A stretch of DNA of 64,000 nt, taken from positions 54,332-118,331 of the forward strand of contig CAJUDH010000004.1 of NCBI GenBank assembly GCA_910584845.1, written 5' to 3'. Source of the stretch: an uncultured Lachnospiraceae bacterium (GTDB lineage Bacteria; Bacillota; Clostridia; Lachnospirales; Lachnospiraceae). How positions within the stretch are numbered: the stretch's first letter is position 1; each line of letters starts with the position of its first letter. The notes under the pieces are model-generated. The model had not been told where the DNA came from. It searched no databases and was given only the letters and a program-made list of their open reading frames with translations. The position numbers and the translations under genes were made by a program. Shown here piece after piece: positions 16,005-24,110 of the stretch.

Positions 16005-16646
16005 ATGGAGAATCCATCGGAAAAATGGAAGGCCCGGGCCGTACTGGTGGTCATTGCTAACCTGATTTTGGGGATGGGGGTTGCTTTGCTCCGGCTGGCC
16101 GGGTTTGGCACAGACCCGTTTACCTGTATGAACCTAGGGGTCAGCAGCCATCTGCCGATCGGATACGGCACTTACCAGATGATACTTAACGTAGCTTTGT
16201 TTATACCGGTGTTTATCCTGGACAGGAAAAGTTTCGGGGTCGGCGCATTGGTAAACATGCTGGCGTTAGGGTATTTTGTGGAAATGTTTATGATGGTGTT
16301 TGCTTTGGTAAAAGTTTCCCCGCAAGGCCTGGAAGGGAACTTTGCTTTGCGGGCTGCCATTCTGGCGACGGGCGTTTTGGTGGTCTGTTTCGGCATTGCC
16401 CTTTATATGGTGTGTGATTTGGGGTCGGCGCCATACGACCGCTTAGGGGTGATTATCGAAAACTATACCCACCATAAAGTCAAATTTAAATGGGCCAGGG
16501 TCTGCTTGGATTTAATCAGCATGGGCATAGGCTTCGCCACGGGCAGCGTAGTGGGGGTTGGCACCATAATAATAGCCTTTTTTACCGGTCCGGTCGTTAG
16601 TTTTTTCCGGGACACTATAGTAGCCCGGATTATGCGGCGGCTGTAA
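16005..16646 (+). CDS. YitT/YczE-family membrane protein
   Basis: A 213-residue integral membrane protein with five or six helices. The pattern NLILGMGVALLRLAGFGTDP followed by an internal repeat-like DLGSAPYDRLG is typical of the YczE/YyaS/YitT group, whose function is unknown. An AGGGAGGTGG ribosome site precedes the ATG. The gene lies 40 bp after glnS without a terminator between, so it probably shares the glnS transcript, though no functional link is evident. The C-terminus ends in a short basic tail (ARIMRRL). Confidence 0.82.
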   Translation: MENPSEKWKARAVLVVIANLILGMGVALLRLAGFGTDPFTCMNLGVSSHLPIGYGTYQMILNVALFIPVFILDRKSFGVGALVNMLALGYFVEMFMMVFALVKVSPQGLEGNFALRAAILATGVLVVCFGIALYMVCDLGSAPYDRLGVIIENYTHHKVKFKWARVCLDLISMGIGFATGSVVGVGTIIIAFFTGPVVSFFRDTIVARIMRRL

Positions 16647-16953
16647 CCACGCTTCCAATGCGCGCTAAACATGCCGCAGGGCGAGGCCCTAAATGCGGGC
16701 TAGGCAAGGCGCGTGGCGTAGGTTTATATCCCTACTAAGTGAGCCGTAAGGCGGGCCTCCTATATACGCGCTAAACGTGCCACCTATGGGGCCCCGGTAC
16801 CCGCACTGAATTATTCCGCCGCGGGGCCCACATCCGGCTTTGCGGCCGCCCCTCCCGGACAATTTAGTTTTCAGGCATTACGTGTTGAGTAAGCAAATAT
16901 GCGGGCAGCATAAAGCTATTTCACAAAAGCTTTTGCTGTCCGCACGGGTTTTG
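16647..16953. other. GC-rich non-coding gap between convergent genes
   Basis: A 307-bp stretch with no convincing gene. It contains a repeated 15-mer, CGCGCTAAACRTGCC at 16661-16675 and 16767-16781, a small GTAGG/CCTAC hairpin and other GC-rich inverted repeats. The strong hairpin at its right end is listed separately. It may be a decayed intergenic repeat. Confidence 0.6.
16900..16944 (-). terminator. Hairpin terminator for the Ala-rich protein gene
   Basis: TGCGGGCAGCA (16900-16910) pairs with TGCTGTCCGCA (16934-16944), with one G-T wobble, and inner AAGC/GCTT pairing. On the - strand it is followed by ATATTTG, a modest U-run. On the + strand CGGGTTTTG follows, so it may act in both directions. 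Confidence 0.6.
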
Positions 16954-17499
16954 TTATTGCTTATCAGGGTTAGGGTCTTCGGTGATGATAGTGGCAGCGG
17001 CGTTTTCTAACTTTTCCGCCGCTTTTTCCATAGCTTGTGCAGAGGCCTGCGCAACGTCCTGTTTCATTTCGGTTACGGCCCCTTCTGCCATGTCCAGGAC
17101 TTCCTCGGCTTCGTCTGCGGCTTCCCCGGCAGATTTGTTTAAGGAGGCTTTGGCGGCGGCGGCCGTGTCTGCTGCTGCGCTCATGGCGTCCCGGGCTGTA
17201 TCGGTTACGATGGCGGCGGCATCCTTTACCACGTTTTTGGCGGCGCCGGCGGCGCCCTTCACTGCAGTCAGCACATCGCCGGCAGCTACCAGGAATTCGT
17301 CCTTGTCTGCATGGAGGGACACATAGTTGCGGTTCATGGTGCTGTCGGGGACCGGCTCTTCTTCCCCGTCCTCGAAATCGTGGAAATCCTTATCCAATTC
17401 TTTGTTGAAAGAACGGTACTTTTTGTAATAAGAGATCCCCGCGACGGCAATGCCCGTAACGGCAGCGGCAGCCAAAATTTTACCTGTTTTCTTTGCCAT
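16954..17499 (-). CDS. Ala-rich helical membrane-anchored protein
   Basis: A 181-residue protein I cannot assign to a family. Residues ~5-22 form one hydrophobic segment (GKILAAAAVTGIAVAGI), followed by a basic KKYRS motif and an acidic linker (FEDGEEEPVPD). The remainder is a long amphipathic, Ala/Lys/Glu-rich helix with repeats such as AADTAAAAKAS and KAAEKLENAA, resembling late-embryogenesis-abundant or YtxH-type stress proteins. The start at 17499 follows an AAGGAG ribosome site; an upstream ATG at 17523 lacks one. It is divergent from the CIRCE-controlled groES promoter, which hints at stress-linked expression, but this is inference. Confidence 0.72.
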   Translation of the reverse strand: MAKKTGKILAAAAVTGIAVAGISYYKKYRSFNKELDKDFHDFEDGEEEPVPDSTMNRNYVSLHADKDEFLVAAGDVLTAVKGAAGAAKNVVKDAAAIVTDTARDAMSAAADTAAAAKASLNKSAGEAADEAEEVLDMAEGAVTEMKQDVAQASAQAMEKAAEKLENAAATIITEDPNPDKQ

Positions 17500-17592
17500 A
17501 ATACTACTCCTTTCTATTGACAACCAATCATGAATATTGTAATACGAAAATGGGAAAAAAGAAAGGGGACAAGAGCAAAAAATTTTTAAAAT

Positions 17593-17635
17593 TTAGCACT
17601 CACTACTTGACAGTGCTAACAACTCGTGGTATAAA
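17593..17635 (+). promoter_or_regulatory. CIRCE operator and promoter of groESL
   Basis: CIRCE, the HrcA-binding element, is present as TTAGCACTC (17593-17601), 9 bp, then CAGTGCTAA (17611-17619); only the first base of the right arm departs from consensus. The promoter is TTGACA (17607-17612) and TATAAA (17630-17635) with a 17-bp spacer, so CIRCE covers the -35 box. This gives heat-shock control by HrcA. Confidence 0.95.
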
Positions 17636-17716
17636 TGGTAGTGTACAGGAAAAAGGAACCATTTTTCAGGTCCCTATATAGGAAAAAGAAAAGATTTGGA
17701 CAAGGAGGAATTATCC

Positions 17717-18001
17717 ATGAATTTAGTACCATTATTTGATCGGGTTGTGTTAAAACAGCTGGTAGCGGAAGAGACCACCAAGTCCGGCATCGTGTTGCCG
17801 GGCCAGGCAAAGGAAAAACCCCAACAGGCCGAAGTTGTCGCTGTGGGCCCGGGCGGGGTTGTGGACGGCAAAGAGATTACTATGCAGGTAAAAGTGGGCG
17901 ATAAGGTTATTTACTCCAAGTATTCCGGGACAGATGTGGAATTGGACGAGGAAAAGTATGTGATCGTAAAACAGAACGATATTTTGGCTGTTATTGAATA
18001 A
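17717..18001 (+). CDS. groES: Co-chaperonin GroES
   Basis: A 94-residue co-chaperonin, the heptameric lid of the GroEL folding chamber. PLFDRVVLKQ at the N-terminus and the C-terminal KYVIVKQNDILAVIE are diagnostic, with the mobile loop at TTKSGIVLPG. The start at 17717 was chosen because AAGGAGG lies just upstream; a longer in-frame start at 17696 overlaps that site and adds residues not found in the family. It is the first gene of the CIRCE-controlled operon, with groEL 126 bp downstream. Confidence 0.97.
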   Translation: MNLVPLFDRVVLKQLVAEETTKSGIVLPGQAKEKPQQAEVVAVGPGGVVDGKEITMQVKVGDKVIYSKYSGTDVELDEEKYVIVKQNDILAVIE

Positions 18002-18127
18002 AGCGGCCAGCCGCAGGCAGTTGCCGGAAGGCAGAAAAAAGCAAAGGATTTTAGCACAGGCCGGGTTTTTACGGGATACCAGGAACAGGCCGAAAAATAA
18101 GATTGATTATTCAGGAGGAATGAAACA

Positions 18128-19750
18128 ATGGCTAAGGAAATTAAATATGGCATTGATGCCAGAAAAGCACTGGAGTCGGGCGTGAACCAACTGGCGGACA
18201 CGGTACGGGTGACCTTAGGGCCGAAAGGGAGGAACGTGGTTTTGGATAAGTCCTTTGGCGCCCCGCTGATCACCAATGACGGCGTTACCATTGCCAAGGA
18301 GATTGAGCTGGAAGACGCATTCGAAAATATGGGCGCGCAGCTGGTGAAGGAAGTGGCCACCAAGACCAACGATGTGGCAGGCGACGGCACCACCACCGCT
18401 ACGGTGTTGGCCCAGGCCATGGTAAACGAAGGCATGAAGAACCTGGCTGCAGGCGCTAACCCCATTGTTTTGCGCAAGGGCATGAAGAAAGCTACCGAAG
18501 CTGCTATCGAGGCAATCAAAGGCATGAGCACGGCAGTAAAGGGCCAGGCGGATATCGCCAGGGTAGCGGCTATTTCTGCAGCAGATGACGAGGTGGGCCA
18601 GATGGTAGCGGATGCCATGGAAAAGGTTTCCAAAGACGGCGTAATCACCATCGAGGAGTCCAAGACCATGAAGACGGAGCTTGACCTGGTAGAAGGCATG
18701 CAGTTTGACAGGGGATATATTTCCGCTTACATGGCTACGGATATGGAGAAAATGGAAGCAAACCTGGATGACCCCTATATCTTGATTACCGACAAGAAGA
18801 TTTCCAACATTCAGGAAATCCTCCCGCTTTTGGAGCAGGTTGTCCAGTCCGGCGCAAAACTTTTGATTATTGCTGAGGATATTGAAGGCGAGGCCCTGAC
18901 TACTTTGATTGTGAATAAGTTAAGAGGGACTTTCAGCGTAGTAGGCGTGAAGGCTCCGGGCTATGGCGACAGAAGGAAAGAAATGCTCAAAGATATTGCT
19001 GTGCTCACCGGAGGCGACGTGATTTCGGATGAGCTGGGCCTTGACCTTAAGGATGTGACCATGGATCAGCTGGGGCGCGCCAAATCCGTTAAAGTCCAGA
19101 AGGAGAATACCATTATTGTTGACGGCTGTGGCGACAAGAAAGATATTGCCGACCGGATTGCCCAGATCCGGTCCCAGATCGAAGAAACCACTTCCGAATT
19201 TGATAAGGAAAAGCTGCAGGAGCGCCTGGCGAAGCTTTCCGGCGGCGTTGCCGTAATCCGGGTAGGCGCTGCTACGGAGACCGAGATGAAGGAAGCGAAG
19301 CTTCATATGGAAGATGCGCTGTCCGCAGCTAAGGCAGCCGTAGAAGAAGGCATCATTGCCGGCGGCGGTTCCGCATACGTCCATGCGGCAGCCCAGGTAG
19401 AGAAGCTTGTGGAAGGTTTGGACGGCGATGAGAAGACCGGCGGCCGCATTATTTTGAAAGCCCTGGAAGCCCCCTTGTACCATATCGTGGCCAATGCCGG
19501 CCTGGAAGGTGCGGTTATCATCAACAAGGTGAGGGAGTCTTCCGTCGGGGTAGGGTTTGACGCCTATAAAGAAGAGTACGTGGACATGGTGGAAGCAGGC
19601 ATCCTGGATCCGGTTAAGGTGACCAGAAGCGCTTTGCAGAACGCTACCAGCGTGGCATCCACATTGCTGACCACAGAGTCTGTCGTTGCCAACATCAAAG
19701 AGGAAACGCCGGCTATGCCTGCCGGTGGGGCCGGGATGGGCATGATGTAA
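18128..19750 (+). CDS. groEL: Chaperonin GroEL
   Basis: A 540-residue 60-kDa chaperonin that assembles into double heptameric rings and folds proteins with GroES and ATP. The ATP-binding VAGDGTTTATVLAQ segment and LGPKGRNVVLDKSFG are intact, and the C-terminal tail is the usual Gly/Met-rich form, here PAGGAGMGMM. A CAGGAGG ribosome site precedes the ATG. It is transcribed with groES under HrcA/CIRCE control. No hairpin terminator is evident before the next gene 50 bp downstream, so some read-through is likely. Confidence 0.98.
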   Translation: MAKEIKYGIDARKALESGVNQLADTVRVTLGPKGRNVVLDKSFGAPLITNDGVTIAKEIELEDAFENMGAQLVKEVATKTNDVAGDGTTTATVLAQAMVNEGMKNLAAGANPIVLRKGMKKATEAAIEAIKGMSTAVKGQADIARVAAISAADDEVGQMVADAMEKVSKDGVITIEESKTMKTELDLVEGMQFDRGYISAYMATDMEKMEANLDDPYILITDKKISNIQEILPLLEQVVQSGAKLLIIAEDIEGEALTTLIVNKLRGTFSVVGVKAPGYGDRRKEMLKDIAVLTGGDVISDELGLDLKDVTMDQLGRAKSVKVQKENTIIVDGCGDKKDIADRIAQIRSQIEETTSEFDKEKLQERLAKLSGGVAVIRVGAATETEMKEAKLHMEDALSAAKAAVEEGIIAGGGSAYVHAAAQVEKLVEGLDGDEKTGGRIILKALEAPLYHIVANAGLEGAVIINKVRESSVGVGFDAYKEEYVDMVEAGILDPVKVTRSALQNATSVASTLLTTESVVANIKEETPAMPAGGAGMGMM

Positions 19751-19800
19751 CCGGAAAGGCTATTAACGGTACGGCAAGTAAATAAAAGGAGCACATATAG

Positions 19801-20298
19801 ATGAATGAATCGTATGCCGAATGCCTGGTGCGGCGAAAAGTCCCGTTTTATTCTTATATCGTAAACATGGTTATGGGGGCGATAACGGCGTTTTGTATTT
19901 TGCTGGCTTTTACTACCAATATCATTGGTGTGGTATTGATGTTTGCTTCGGGGTTTGTGACTTATATCCTATACCGCAATTCCCGGGTAGAGTACGAATA
20001 CCTTTATGTAGACAAGACTTTGTATGTGGATAAGATCCTTGGCAAGGCAAAACGCAAAAAGGCATGGGAAGGGAAGATGGACGATATCCAGATGATTGCC
20101 CCGTCGGATTCTTATGTGCTTAATGATTATAAGTCTGCCAATGAAAAGGTGCTGGATTTTTCTTCCCAGGTTCCCGGGAGGAAAACATATACTGCGGCAG
20201 TTCAAGCTGGGCCGGATGCTTTCAAGATTATCTTTGAGCCAAATGAGAAGATGATCAAGTGCATTGCCCAGACTGCGCCCAGAAAGGTAGTCCAGTAA
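19801..20298 (+). CDS. DUF6106-like membrane protein
   Basis: A 165-residue protein with two membrane segments (~18-40 and ~42-58) and a soluble C-terminal domain with alternating beta-type sequence. I associate it with DUF6106, a family of unknown function found in Lachnospiraceae, on the basis of the MNESYAECLVRRK start and the EYLYVDKTLYVDKILGK motif. The fold after the two helices resembles bacterial PH-like membrane domains, which is inference. It follows groEL by 50 bp and ends before a strong terminator, so it could be partly under CIRCE control. Confidence 0.7.
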   Translation: MNESYAECLVRRKVPFYSYIVNMVMGAITAFCILLAFTTNIIGVVLMFASGFVTYILYRNSRVEYEYLYVDKTLYVDKILGKAKRKKAWEGKMDDIQMIAPSDSYVLNDYKSANEKVLDFSSQVPGRKTYTAAVQAGPDAFKIIFEPNEKMIKCIAQTAPRKVVQ

Positions 20299-20393
20299 GC
20301 CGTGGACATTGAATATGGATTTTAGCCAGATGTAGGTTGGCTTTGCGGACGCTTAAGAGGCGCCGTAGAGGGATGGCCTGTGGATGGCGGGAT

Positions 20394-20427
20394 AGCCGGA
20401 CTGCGCGGGAGCGCGGTCCGGCTTTTT
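20394..20427 (+). terminator. Strong intrinsic terminator
   Basis: AGCCGGAC-T-GCGC pairs with GCGC-G-GTCCGGCT around a GGGA loop (20394-20422), followed by TTTTTAT. It closes the groESL/DUF6106 region. Confidence 0.92.
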
Positions 20428-20449
20428 ATGCATGGGATTGGTTTTTGGA

Positions 20450-20622
20450 AAGGGGATGGGTGGGGAGGGAAGGGATAGATGAGAAGGGCCGGAAAGGGAT
20501 AGTGGCAGGGCCGGAAAGGGATGGGGTGGGGAGGAATGGGAGGGTAGCAGGGGCGGAAAGGGATGGGGTAGGGGAGGATGGGATGGTGGCAGGGGGTAGG
20601 GAGAAATGGGATGGACGGCTTG
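20450..20622 (+). repeat. G-rich degenerate repeat tract
   Basis: Purine-rich low-complexity DNA built from imperfect copies of a GGCCGGAAAGGGAT-type unit (near 20489, 20509 and 20551), separated by GGGG-containing linkers. At least four closely spaced runs of three or more G occur in several registers, giving G-quadruplex potential on the + strand. No gene is supported in any frame. Confidence 0.8.
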
Positions 20623-20716
20623 AAAACTTGCGGTTTTCTCCGCCGGGGCGGGGGTGGGGCCGCCGGGAATGCTCGAAAAACCTGCGGTTTTCCTCGCTTT
20701 GCGGCTGTCGCCGCAT

Positions 20717-20782
20717 GGGTAAGGAAGGAGGGGCGCCCGGTGATGAGCAAGCTCTTCACCGGGCGCCCCTCCTTCCTTACCC
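20717..20782. repeat. Perfect 27-bp inverted repeat (long hairpin)
   Basis: The arm 20717-20743 (begins GGGTAAGGAAGGAGGGG, ends CGGTGA) is perfectly complementary to 20756-20782. The 12-nt loop itself contains GAGC-AA-GCTC, extending the stem past a single T-T mismatch. No T-run follows on either strand, so it is not a standard terminator. Two related pieces, each GAAAAC/GTTTTC-flanked, lie just before it at about 20627-20700. Confidence 0.95.
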
Positions 20783-20811
20783 GCCCGGCTTGTAGCGGTG
20801 AAAAAATGTGT

Positions 20812-20840
20812 TTGACAAGCGTACAGAAATTTGTTACACT
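20812..20840 (+). promoter_or_regulatory. Promoter of guaB
   Basis: TTGACA (20812-20817), 17 bp, TACACT (20835-20840). The predicted start near 20847 leaves a ~60-nt leader before guaB. Confidence 0.75.
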
Positions 20841-20905
20841 AGGATACTAATAAGTGAAGGATAGAGAAAATTTTTATAAAAACCAAAGAAAGAGAGGATG
20901 AAGGA

Positions 20906-22360
20906 ATGGGAACAATTATTGGCGATGGTATTACGTTTGATGATGTACTGTTGGTTCCGGCTTATTCTCAGGTTATCCCAAACCAGGTGGATTTGACTAC
21001 CTGCCTGACCGGGAGTATCAAATTGAATATCCCGCTGATGAGCGCCGGTATGGATACGGTGACTGAGCACCGGATGGCGATTGCCATGGCACGGCAGGGC
21101 GGTATTGGGATTATCCATAAGAATATGTCAATCGAAGCGCAGGCAGAGGAAGTAGACAAGGTAAAACGTTCGGAAAATGGCGTCATTACGGATCCATTCT
21201 TTCTTTCTCCGGAGCATACCTTAAAAGATGCGGATGACTTGATGGGGAAATTCCGGATTTCCGGGGTGCCGATTACCCAGGGGCGTAAATTGGTGGGGAT
21301 CATTACCAACCGGGACTTAAAGTTTGAAGAAGACTTTACAAAAAAGATCAAAGAGTGTATGACTTCCAAAAACTTGGTTACGGCCAGGGAAGGGATCACG
21401 CTGATGGAGGCAAAGAAGATCCTGGCCGAGGCCAGGGTAGAGAAATTGCCTATCGTGGATGATGATTTCAATTTAAAAGGCTTGATTACGATTAAAGATA
21501 TTGAGAAGCAGATCCGTTATCCTCTGTCCGCCAAGGACGAACAAGGGCGTTTGCTCTGCGGAGCGGCAGTGGGGATTACGGCAAATATTTTGGAACGGGT
21601 GGAGGCTTTGATTCACGCCAAGGTTGACGTGGTCGTTTTGGATTCTGCCCATGGCCATTCGGAGAACGTGCTGAACTGTGTGAGGATGATCAAAGAAAAG
21701 TACCCCAAACTTCAGGTGATTGCAGGAAACGTGGCCACCGCCGAGGCTACCAGGGCGCTGATCGAGGCCGGCGTAGATGCGGTAAAGGTGGGGATCGGGC
21801 CTGGGTCCATCTGTACCACCCGGGTAGTGGCCGGTATCGGGGTGCCCCAGATTACGGCTATTATGAACTGTTACGAAGCGGCGAAGGGGTATGGGATTCC
21901 GATTATTGCCGACGGGGGGATAAAATATTCCGGCGACATTACCAAATCCATTGCAGCCGGCGCCAATGTCTGCATGATGGGCAGCATGTTTGCCGGATGT
22001 GATGAAAGCCCGGGAAGCTATGAACTGTACCAGGGAAGGAAATATAAAGTATACCGGGGCATGGGGTCCATTGCCGCCATGGAAAACGGCAGCAAAGACC
22101 GGTATTTCCAGTCCGATGCCAAGAAGCTGGTGCCGGAAGGCGTGGAAGGCCGGGTGGCCTACAAGGGGCTGGTGGAAGATACGGTGTTCCAGATGCTGGG
22201 GGGCTTGCGGTCCGGTATGGGATACTGTGGCGCCGCCAATGTCCAGGCGTTGCAGGAGAACGGGCAGTTTATCCGGATTTCCGCCGCTGCTTTGCGGGAA
22301 AGCCATCCCCACGACATCCATATTACGAAGGAAGCGCCTAATTATAGCATTGACGAATAG
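20906..22360 (+). CDS. guaB: IMP dehydrogenase
   Basis: A 484-residue enzyme that oxidises IMP to XMP with NAD+, the committed step toward GMP. The catalytic loop GSICTTR has its nucleophile at Cys303. The N-terminal FDDVLLVPAYS motif, the two CBS domains inserted at ~95-205, and the DGGIKYSGDITKSIAAGA phosphate-binding region are all in place. The ATG follows an AGAGGATGAAGG ribosome region. The gene has its own promoter and a terminator at 22380-22407, so it is a single-gene unit. Confidence 0.97.
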   Translation: MGTIIGDGITFDDVLLVPAYSQVIPNQVDLTTCLTGSIKLNIPLMSAGMDTVTEHRMAIAMARQGGIGIIHKNMSIEAQAEEVDKVKRSENGVITDPFFLSPEHTLKDADDLMGKFRISGVPITQGRKLVGIITNRDLKFEEDFTKKIKECMTSKNLVTAREGITLMEAKKILAEARVEKLPIVDDDFNLKGLITIKDIEKQIRYPLSAKDEQGRLLCGAAVGITANILERVEALIHAKVDVVVLDSAHGHSENVLNCVRMIKEKYPKLQVIAGNVATAEATRALIEAGVDAVKVGIGPGSICTTRVVAGIGVPQITAIMNCYEAAKGYGIPIIADGGIKYSGDITKSIAAGANVCMMGSMFAGCDESPGSYELYQGRKYKVYRGMGSIAAMENGSKDRYFQSDAKKLVPEGVEGRVAYKGLVEDTVFQMLGGLRSGMGYCGAANVQALQENGQFIRISAAALRESHPHDIHITKEAPNYSIDE

Positions 22361-22379
22361 AAAAAGGTATATTTTGCAT

Positions 22380-22407
22380 CCGCCATGTTTTACATGGCGG
22401 AATTTTT
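22380..22407 (+). terminator. guaB terminator
   Basis: CCGCCATG (22380-22387) pairs perfectly with CATGGCGG (22393-22400), followed by AATTTTT. The loop and right arm also contain the -35 box of the next promoter. Confidence 0.9.
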
Positions 22408-22417
22408 ATGGTATAAT
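22389..22417 (+). promoter_or_regulatory. Promoter nested in the guaB terminator
   Basis: TTTACA (22389-22394), 17 bp, TATAAT (22412-22417). The -35 box is formed by the loop and right arm of the terminator hairpin, and the T-run lies in the spacer. Confidence 0.75.
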
Positions 22418-22548
22418 TTTTCTGATAGGATACTATGTGCCAATTTGCGGCCGCCAAAAGGGCAAATGATTTCGAAAGAAAATAGCGTGTGCCCCGAAAC
22501 AGGGATGCCCAAAGGGCTATGGCGGCAAGGAGGAAAGGGGGAGTCACT

Positions 22549-23388
22549 ATGAATTTTGGAATGCGTTGCCATGACATATGCCCGAAAGGGGACGTGGATT
22601 CTGTGCTAAATGCAGTTGAGGAAATGGGGGTTCATCAGATCCAGCTTGCCCTTGGGAAATCCATCGCCGGATATGATTTTGGCCCGGGGCACTATTCTCC
22701 AGGCATGGCTCATATGCTGGCGGATAAATTAAAAGAAAGGGGCATCCATGTCGCTGTCCTGGGATGTTATATCAATCCCACAGACCCGGATGAAGAGAAA
22801 CGGAAGGCTTCCATAGCCAAATTTATCGAACATTTAAAATATGCAAAAATAATAGGGGCTGATATGGTAGGTACGGAGACAGGCCGTTACAGCCCTTCTT
22901 TCCAGGTGGTGCCAGAGACTTATACGGAAGTTTGCTACCAGCTCCTGCTAAAAAGCATGAGGGAAATTGTGGGGGCGGCAGAGAAGCTGGGGGTAGTGGT
23001 AGGGGTGGAAGCGGTCCACGACCATACCTTATATAGCCCCCTTATGATGCGGCGTTTCCTGGATGATATGGATTCCCCTATGGTAGAAGCTATTTTAGAC
23101 CCGGTAAATTTAATCAGCAAAGAAAATTACCAGGAGCAGGAGGCGGTAGTTAGCCAGGCCTTTGACCTTTATGCAGACAAGATTACCATGTTACATATTA
23201 AAGATTTCCGCATGGAAAGGGATGGCCCCCAATTTGAGCATGTGGGTGACGGATTGTTCCGTTACAAGCCACTGCTGGCCCGCATTAAAAAGGAAAAACC
23301 CCACGTCGCCCTTCTCCTGGAAAACTCCACCCCACAACGGTATCACGCCGATATCGCTTATTTACAAAAAATATACCAGCAAGTGTAG
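22549..23388 (+). CDS. Sugar phosphate isomerase/epimerase-like TIM-barrel protein
   Basis: A 279-residue protein of the AP endonuclease 2/xylose-isomerase-like TIM-barrel superfamily. Residues expected to bind a divalent metal occur in the usual order: the Glu in VGVEAVHDHT, the Asp in ILDPVNL, His and Asp in MLHIKDFRM, and the late Glu in LLLEN. Members isomerise or epimerise sugars or sugar phosphates. The substrate cannot be told. The start at 22549 follows AAGGAGGAAAGGGGGAG, and an in-frame start at 22489 overlaps the leader and adds atypical residues. It is transcribed alone from the promoter nested in the guaB terminator. Confidence 0.85.
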   Translation: MNFGMRCHDICPKGDVDSVLNAVEEMGVHQIQLALGKSIAGYDFGPGHYSPGMAHMLADKLKERGIHVAVLGCYINPTDPDEEKRKASIAKFIEHLKYAKIIGADMVGTETGRYSPSFQVVPETYTEVCYQLLLKSMREIVGAAEKLGVVVGVEAVHDHTLYSPLMMRRFLDDMDSPMVEAILDPVNLISKENYQEQEAVVSQAFDLYADKITMLHIKDFRMERDGPQFEHVGDGLFRYKPLLARIKKEKPHVALLLENSTPQRYHADIAYLQKIYQQV

Positions 23389-23438
23389 CCTAAAAAAGAA
23401 AAATATGGTATACTATCCACGTAAGCAATGAGCAGTGC

Positions 23439-23615
23439 GAAAAAAGATAAACATGAATTTTCGTCATGCTTGCATGTAAGAAAATTCATGATTAGCTTTT
23501 TTCATAGGGCGAAGCCCGTGAGTGAGATGAAGCGAAGCGGAATCGAACGCCACACTGCGGGGCCGCCACTAGGAACTTGCATGTAAGAAAATTCAAGGTT
23601 AGCTTTTTTCATAGG
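23439..23615. repeat. Composite inverted/direct repeat element
   Basis: Arm 23439-23462 pairs with 23480-23503 (24 bp, two mismatches, GAAAAAAG...ATTTTC type). A 40-bp segment containing the right arm (23469-23508, from CTTGCATGTAAG to TCATAGG) recurs at 23576-23615 with 38/40 identity. Between the copies lies a ~67-bp GC-richer block with a GGGC/GCCC hairpin. No coding potential is seen. It looks like a small interspersed repeat of the genome. Confidence 0.85.
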
Positions 23616-23663
23616 CTTTTATGCATTTATACCAAAGTAATGCGAATTGGATGGGGAAGAAAT

Positions 23664-24110
23664 ATGCTGAATGAAGACAAGATAAAACTGATGGCCGGAA
23701 TTGCCATGTTTGAAAAAAGGGAGGGCAAACGTATTTTCCCTGTGAATCGTTACTTTCGAAGCGATTATATCAGCAAACATTTGTTCCACTCTTTTTTTTC
23801 CTTTACCATCAGTTATCTGCTTTGTGCCGTGATTTGGGTTTTGTATAATATGGAACGGATCTTAAATGCCATGGCGCTGGAAGAGATCATAGCGGCAGGG
23901 CAGGATACGTTGTTTTTTTATGGTGTGGGCCTGATTGTTTATCTGGTAATTACCTGGCTGGTATACCGGAGAAGATATGAGTACTCCAAACGGGGGATGA
24001 AGGTCTACGTGGCCAAGCTGAAACGTTTGGAAAAACGGTATGAGTTCCAGAACCGGGCAAAAGAATTATCAAAGGAGGGGGGCCGCCATGATCGTGCTTC
24101 TCGAACTTAA
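23664..24110 (+). CDS. Two-TM membrane protein upstream of the c-di-AMP synthase
   Basis: A 148-residue protein of unknown function. It has a polar N-terminus (MLNEDKIKLMAG), hydrophobic segments at ~39-60 and ~80-103, and a basic helical C-terminus (AKLKRLEKRYEFQNRAKEL). The start at 23664 was chosen because GGGGAAG precedes it; the longer open frame runs back into the repeat element at 23576-23615. Its stop overlaps the next gene by 23 bp, and together they directly precede cdaA with further overlaps. It is therefore likely part of the c-di-AMP synthesis operon, but its role is unknown. Confidence 0.7.
   Translation: MLNEDKIKLMAGIAMFEKREGKRIFPVNRYFRSDYISKHLFHSFFSFTISYLLCAVIWVLYNMERILNAMALEEIIAAGQDTLFFYGVGLIVYLVITWLVYRRRYEYSKRGMKVYVAKLKRLEKRYEFQNRAKELSKEGGRHDRASRT

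Noticed and set aside
20717..20782. The long hairpin as a CRISPR repeat or terminator
   Set aside because: It occurs once, has no spacers, and lacks a T-run on both strands.
21473..22321. A 282-codon - strand frame opposite guaB
   Set aside because: It is antisense to the intact IMP dehydrogenase gene and encodes no recognisable motif.
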